Part shown: positions 59,374 to 62,673 of the stretch, one piece after another
How the letters are laid out: each line of letters opens with the position of its first letter
Numbering within the stretch: position 1 is the stretch's first letter
Assembly (NCBI GenBank): GCA_964581355.1
Contig: CAZOOA010000010.1
Span: 1-62,673 of the forward strand
Reading direction: 5' to 3'
DNA from: CAZOOA01 sp964581355
Lineage (GTDB): Bacteria; Bacillota; Dethiobacteria; DTU022; UBA8154
DNA length: 62,673 nucleotides
Notes under the pieces: model-generated
Seen by the model: only the letters and a program-made list of their open reading frames with translations
What the model was told of the DNA's origin: nothing
Databases searched by the model: none
Translations under genes and position numbers: made by a program

Positions 59374-60321
59374 ATGGTATTGTCCTCGGAACAGCATGAC
59401 AGCAGCAAGGTTTATGATATGATTGTCCTGGGAGCCGGGCCTGCCGGTTTGACAGCAGCCATTTATGGTTGCCGAGCCGGGATAGATGTGCTGGTTGTGG
59501 AGCATATGATGCCAGGAGGAGAAATTACATCTACAGAACAAATGGACAACTACCCGGGCTTTCCCGAAGGAATTGGCGGTATAGAGTTTGGGCAGCTTTT
59601 GGAAAAGCATGCCAAACGATTTGGTGCGGAACTTATTTCTTCTTCCATTAAAGATGCTGAAGCAGAGGGTGAACAGAAAAAAGTGATAACAGGTTCCGGT
59701 GAATTTTGGGGACGGACTTTGGTTGTGTCCACTGGAACGGCTCCCAGTTTGCTGGGTGTACCAGGAGAGGACAAACTAAGCGGCCGGGGCATTTCCTTTT
59801 GCGCCACCTGTGACGGACCGTTTTTCAAGAATAAAACGGTTGCTGTTATCGGCGGGGGCGATTCCGCTGTTGAAGAAGCCCTGTATTTGACCCGGTTTGC
59901 CGAAAAAGTAGTGCTGGTCCACCGCAGGGACAAGTTACGGGCTGTCCAGGTGCTCCAGGAAAAGGTTATCAATCACCCCAAAGTGGAGATCATTTGGGAC
60001 AGCGTAGTCCGAGAGTTTGCCGGTGAGAACAAGTTGGAAAAGCTGCTCCTGGAAAATGTCAAAGACGGGACAATTTCAGAAATCCCTGTTGACGGTGCTT
60101 TTCTCTATGTCGGACGTATTCCTAATACCGGTTTTATTGACGGGGTAGAAAAAGATCCACGGGGGTATATTATTACTAACGAAGAAATGGAAACCGGCCT
60201 TCCTGGGGTATATGCGGCCGGTGATATCCGCCGCAAGTTTTTACGCCAGGTGCTTACTGCTGCAGCTGACGGGGCTATTGCAGCGACCATGGCTTTAAAG
60301 TACCTGGATGACTTGGCCTAG
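59374..60321 (+). CDS. trxB: Thioredoxin reductase
   Basis: 315 residues: FAD-binding GAGPAGLTAA, redox centre CATC (Cys143, Cys146), the NAD(P)-binding GGGDSAVEEA and the C-terminal YAAGDIRRK. In place of the usual NADPH motif HRRDxxRA it has VHRRDKLRAV, still consistent with NADPH. It reduces thioredoxin. GAAGGGG lies close to ATG 59374; TTG 59380 is a possible alternative start. The thioredoxin gene follows after 75 bases, probably in the same transcript. Confidence 0.95.
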   Translation: MVLSSEQHDSSKVYDMIVLGAGPAGLTAAIYGCRAGIDVLVVEHMMPGGEITSTEQMDNYPGFPEGIGGIEFGQLLEKHAKRFGAELISSSIKDAEAEGEQKKVITGSGEFWGRTLVVSTGTAPSLLGVPGEDKLSGRGISFCATCDGPFFKNKTVAVIGGGDSAVEEALYLTRFAEKVVLVHRRDKLRAVQVLQEKVINHPKVEIIWDSVVREFAGENKLEKLLLENVKDGTISEIPVDGAFLYVGRIPNTGFIDGVEKDPRGYIITNEEMETGLPGVYAAGDIRRKFLRQVLTAAADGAIAATMALKYLDDLA

Positions 60322-60396
60322 GCTTTTGAATGGCGAAACATGGAATGACTTGAAAAAATAAAGGAGGTGACTCCCCCGATAAAGAGGGGAATACGT

Positions 60397-60723
60397 ATGA
60401 GTGCGAAACCTGTTGATGTGAGCGATCAAACATTTCAGGAGGAAGTATTGAAGTCGAAAGCACCGGTGCTGGTGGATTTCTGGGCATCCTGGTGCGGTCC
60501 CTGCAAGATGGTGGCGCCTGTATTGGATGAACTGGCTGGAACGTATGAAGGACAGGTTAAAGTTGCCAAGGTAAATGTTGACGATAACCCTGATACTGCT
60601 TCCCGTTACGGGGTTATGAGTATACCAACCCTGATCCTGTTCAAAAACGGGGAACCCCAAGAGACCCTGGTGGGCTTCCAAAACAAGGAATCACTGGAAG
60701 AGGTCATTAACAAAAATCTGTAA
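60397..60723 (+). CDS. trxA: Thioredoxin
   Basis: 108 residues with the classical active site WASWCGPCK (Cys33, Cys36) and cis-proline region SIPTLILF. The start ATG 60397 follows AGAGGGGAATACGT. An upstream AAGGAGGTGA (60362 region) is too far to serve this start, and GTG 60367 inside it lacks a site of its own. It is the electron carrier for the adjacent reductase and possibly for NrdJ. Confidence 0.97.
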   Translation: MSAKPVDVSDQTFQEEVLKSKAPVLVDFWASWCGPCKMVAPVLDELAGTYEGQVKVAKVNVDDNPDTASRYGVMSIPTLILFKNGEPQETLVGFQNKESLEEVINKNL

Positions 60724-60741
60724 GTGATTTTCAAGTAGAAT

Positions 60742-60789
60742 AACCCCCCTTTTCCCGGTAATAATAAGGGAATGAGGGGGTTTTTAATT
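60742..60789 (+). terminator. Terminator of trxA overlapping the Ku leader
   Basis: AACCCCC ... TCCC pairs with GGGA ... GGGGGTT, followed by TTTAATTTT. The purine-rich 3' arm (GAGGGGG) is also the only ribosome binding site for the Ku gene start at 60790. Confidence 0.75.
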
Positions 60790-61629
60790 TTGCGGGCAAT
60801 GTGGAAAGGGTCTTTAAGCTTTGGACTGGTCAATATCCCGGTAAAACTATTTGCTGCCACGGAAGAACGTGGAATTAAGTTTCGTTACCTGCATACCAAA
60901 TGTCATGCGCCCCTGGAGTACCAGAAAGTATGTCCAAACTGCAAGGAGCAGGTTGCCTGGGAGTCCATTGCCCGGGGTTATGAGTATGAAACAGGCCACT
61001 TTGTAGTTCTTACTGACGAGGAGATTCAGGCTGCTGCGGGTCCCAAGGATCGCTTAATTGAGATTGAAGATTTTGTGGATTTAAAAGAAGTGGATCCTAT
61101 TTATTTTCAAAAAGGATATTATTTAGCTCCTGATGGGCCGGGAAAGAAGCCCTATGTGCTGCTTCGGGAAGTAATGCTGCATTCCGGAAGGGTGGCGGTA
61201 GCAACGGTAACCTTAAGGGCAAGGCAGACACCTGCTGTCGTACGCGTTTTCGGCAAGACCCTGGCTCTTTCTACTATGCATTATGCAGATGAAATCCGTG
61301 CAGCAGGGTCAGTTCCCGACCTGCCCGGTGAGATGGAAATCAAGCAAAGAGAATTCGATATGGCCTTGGAGTTGGTGGAAAGTTTGAATGCCAATTTTGA
61401 GCCGGACAAATACCGGGATTTTTACCGGGAACGGCTCCAGGAATTAATCCAGGCAAAATTGGAAGGCAAAGAGATCTCCGTTGCCCCTGTTCCTGACCAA
61501 GAAAAAGTGGTGGATTTGCTGGAAGCTCTGCAGGCCAGTGTAGAAAAAAGCCAGGAGCAAAAAAAGATCCAAGGGAAGGGCCGGGGAAGCAAAAAAAAAG
61601 GGAGCGCTTCCAAAGCTGGGGCTCGCTGA
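60790..61629 (+). CDS. ku: Ku DNA end-binding protein
   Basis: About 279 residues: the bacterial Ku core with MWKGSLSFGLVNIPVKLF at the start, KCHAPLEYQKVCPNC (two Cys pairs uncommon in some Ku proteins), and the Lys-rich C-terminal tail KGRGSKKKGSASK that helps hold DNA. Ku bridges broken ends and recruits LigD for non-homologous end joining. TTG 60790 precedes the conserved RAMWKGS; ATG 60799 is also possible. It lies 57 bases ahead of the ligase. Confidence 0.95.
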   Translation: MRAMWKGSLSFGLVNIPVKLFAATEERGIKFRYLHTKCHAPLEYQKVCPNCKEQVAWESIARGYEYETGHFVVLTDEEIQAAAGPKDRLIEIEDFVDLKEVDPIYFQKGYYLAPDGPGKKPYVLLREVMLHSGRVAVATVTLRARQTPAVVRVFGKTLALSTMHYADEIRAAGSVPDLPGEMEIKQREFDMALELVESLNANFEPDKYRDFYRERLQELIQAKLEGKEISVAPVPDQEKVVDLLEALQASVEKSQEQKKIQGKGRGSKKKGSASKAGAR

Positions 61630-61685
61630 TTTATCGGTCTTTAGGGCTTTGGGGTTCCAATGCAGCAAGAATTTGGTGGTAATTA

Positions 61686-62633
61686 ATGTCTTGGTTCTTT
61701 GAGCAGAAAATATATCCTATGGAACCAGCTTCTGCTCCGGCCCAACCTTTCAAAGAAGGGTATGAATACCAGGTGAAATGGGACGGAATTCGGATTTTAG
61801 CCTTTGGTTCCGGTAAGGGCTGCCGTTTGCAAAGCAAAAGCTTGCGGGATAAGACCGAATACTACCCCGAACTAAAAGAACTCCAGTTTCAGGTTAAGGC
61901 CCGGGAGTTTATTCTTGACGGGGAGATTATTGCCCTGGAGGAGGGAAGGCCCAGCTTCCATACCCTGATGCGCCGGGAAAGTGCAGGGAAAAACAAGGCC
62001 TATAAACTGGCACGGTTCATTCCTGTGTTTTACATGGTTTTCGATCTGCTATACCATGACGGCAAATGGATTACCGGGCAGCACTGGGAAGTTAGGCAGG
62101 AACTGTTACTCAAGATTATTCAGCCAGGCGGACCCTGTCACCTTACTCCTTCATATACCTGTGGTGAAACCTTGTTGCGAGAGGTAACGCAGAGGAAAAT
62201 GGAGGGTGTGGTGGCTAAACAGTTGGGAACCCCTTATTCCTTCGGGCCGCGCAAAACCTCATGCTGGTTAAAAATGAAAGTAGAGCAGGAAATAGAGGCT
62301 GTTGTGGGAGGCCTGGTCGTAAAAAAAGGAAAGCCGGTTTCGCTGCTTCTGGGACTGAATGCAGGGGAAGAGATAAACTCAAAGAGTGGAAAGAAACTTC
62401 AATTTATCGGCAGGGTAAGTGCCGGGCTGGGAGAAAAAGAACTTGGGCAATGGCTGGCCTGGGCGCAGACACATCAAACGGAGCAGAGCCCTTTCACGTC
62501 CAGTCCGGAGATGAAGCCGGGAGAGTCCTGCATCTGGGTTATCCCGGAAAAAGATGTCCCGGTAAACTATACTGAGTGGACTCCCGGTTTCAAGCTTCGA
62601 GCCCCACGTGTAAAAAAAAAGGTCCCGGAATAA
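61686..62633 (+). CDS. ligD: ATP-dependent DNA ligase, LigD ligase-domain type
   Basis: 315 residues, containing only the ligase part of LigD: nucleotidyltransferase motif I YQVKWDGIRI (Lys31), DGEIIALEEG motif III-like, MVFDLLYHDG, and MEGVVAKQL motif IV region, then an OB-fold domain. The polymerase and phosphoesterase parts of mycobacterial LigD are not fused; they may lie outside the window or be absent. With Ku it forms a minimal two-protein end-joining system. After the stop, CCCGGAATA and TATTCCGGG can pair near 62623-62651. Confidence 0.93.
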   Translation: MSWFFEQKIYPMEPASAPAQPFKEGYEYQVKWDGIRILAFGSGKGCRLQSKSLRDKTEYYPELKELQFQVKAREFILDGEIIALEEGRPSFHTLMRRESAGKNKAYKLARFIPVFYMVFDLLYHDGKWITGQHWEVRQELLLKIIQPGGPCHLTPSYTCGETLLREVTQRKMEGVVAKQLGTPYSFGPRKTSCWLKMKVEQEIEAVVGGLVVKKGKPVSLLLGLNAGEEINSKSGKKLQFIGRVSAGLGEKELGQWLAWAQTHQTEQSPFTSSPEMKPGESCIWVIPEKDVPVNYTEWTPGFKLRAPRVKKKVPE

Positions 62634-62673
62634 CTTGTTGCTATTCCGGGGCGGGGAGTTACTCCAGTAAATG

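Overview
The window looks like chromosomal DNA of an anaerobic, mid-GC member of the Bacillota (Clostridia/Peptococcia-like; I cannot name the genus). The reasons are strong purine-rich ribosome binding sites with frequent TTG and GTG starts, an adenosylcobalamin-type ribonucleotide reductase, aldehyde:ferredoxin oxidoreductase with its own ferredoxin, a rubredoxin fused to a flavin reductase, a ComEA competence protein, a ThiI/cysteine desulfurase pair, and a c-di-AMP riboswitch upstream of a Ktr potassium transporter.

Layout. 1-6.1 kb: the end of a complex I/Mrp-type membrane subunit, a structured RNA resembling an orphan HEARO/omegaRNA, a C_GCAxxG_C_C redox protein, a membrane-anchored Mrr-like protein, NrdJ and a NUDIX hydrolase. 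6.2-15.1 kb: a CofE-like ligase, Lnt, a small ferredoxin, an FMN-binding lipoprotein, a 4-hydroxybutyryl-CoA dehydratase-like flavoprotein, a methyltransferase, and AOR plus ferredoxin. 15.3-17.1 kb: tRNA-Ala and a two-gene YeeE/YedE sulfur transporter whose first gene carries an in-frame TGA exactly where the family has its conserved Cys; the frame continues to an ATGA overlap with the second gene, so it is a strong selenoprotein candidate. 16.9-22.5 kb: a decayed accessory region with truncated genes, two copies of a 2-oxoacid:ferredoxin oxidoreductase beta-subunit tail flanking a PQQ-dependent dehydrogenase and an RsgI-like protein, and an ISAzo13-type transposase remnant. 22.2-27.0 kb: a potassium cluster of promoter, c-di-AMP riboswitch, KtrB, KtrA, a K+ channel remnant and a second TrkH.

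27-47 kb: LeuRS, Dam-type methylase, a radical SAM/PDZ protein, a three-gene segment bounded by 43-bp inverted hairpin repeats, YjbQ, a Kef-type antiporter, a nitroreductase that appears to start at CTG, AsnB, a membrane hydrolase, a nucleotidyltransferase/mutase fusion, flavin reductase-rubredoxin, lipid kinase, an NrdG-like activase coupled to an MFS transporter, and a tautomerase. 47-62.7 kb: aspartate aminotransferase and SerC, a haem-motif chemoreceptor, adenine deaminase, cysteine desulfurase-ThiI, NfuA-like protein, phosphoglucomutase, thioredoxin reductase and thioredoxin, Ku and a LigD-type ligase.

A MITE-like repeat (about 140 bp, ends TAACTGCTCAGC, palindromic core with ACGGTTC/GAACCGT) is scattered through the window in at least eight full, partial or degenerate copies, mostly in intergenic gaps. 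It sits inside the potassium operon twice and just ahead of nrdJ once. The recurring themes are redox and sulfur/selenium chemistry, potassium homeostasis, and small palindromic mobile sequences reshaping gene ends and leaders.
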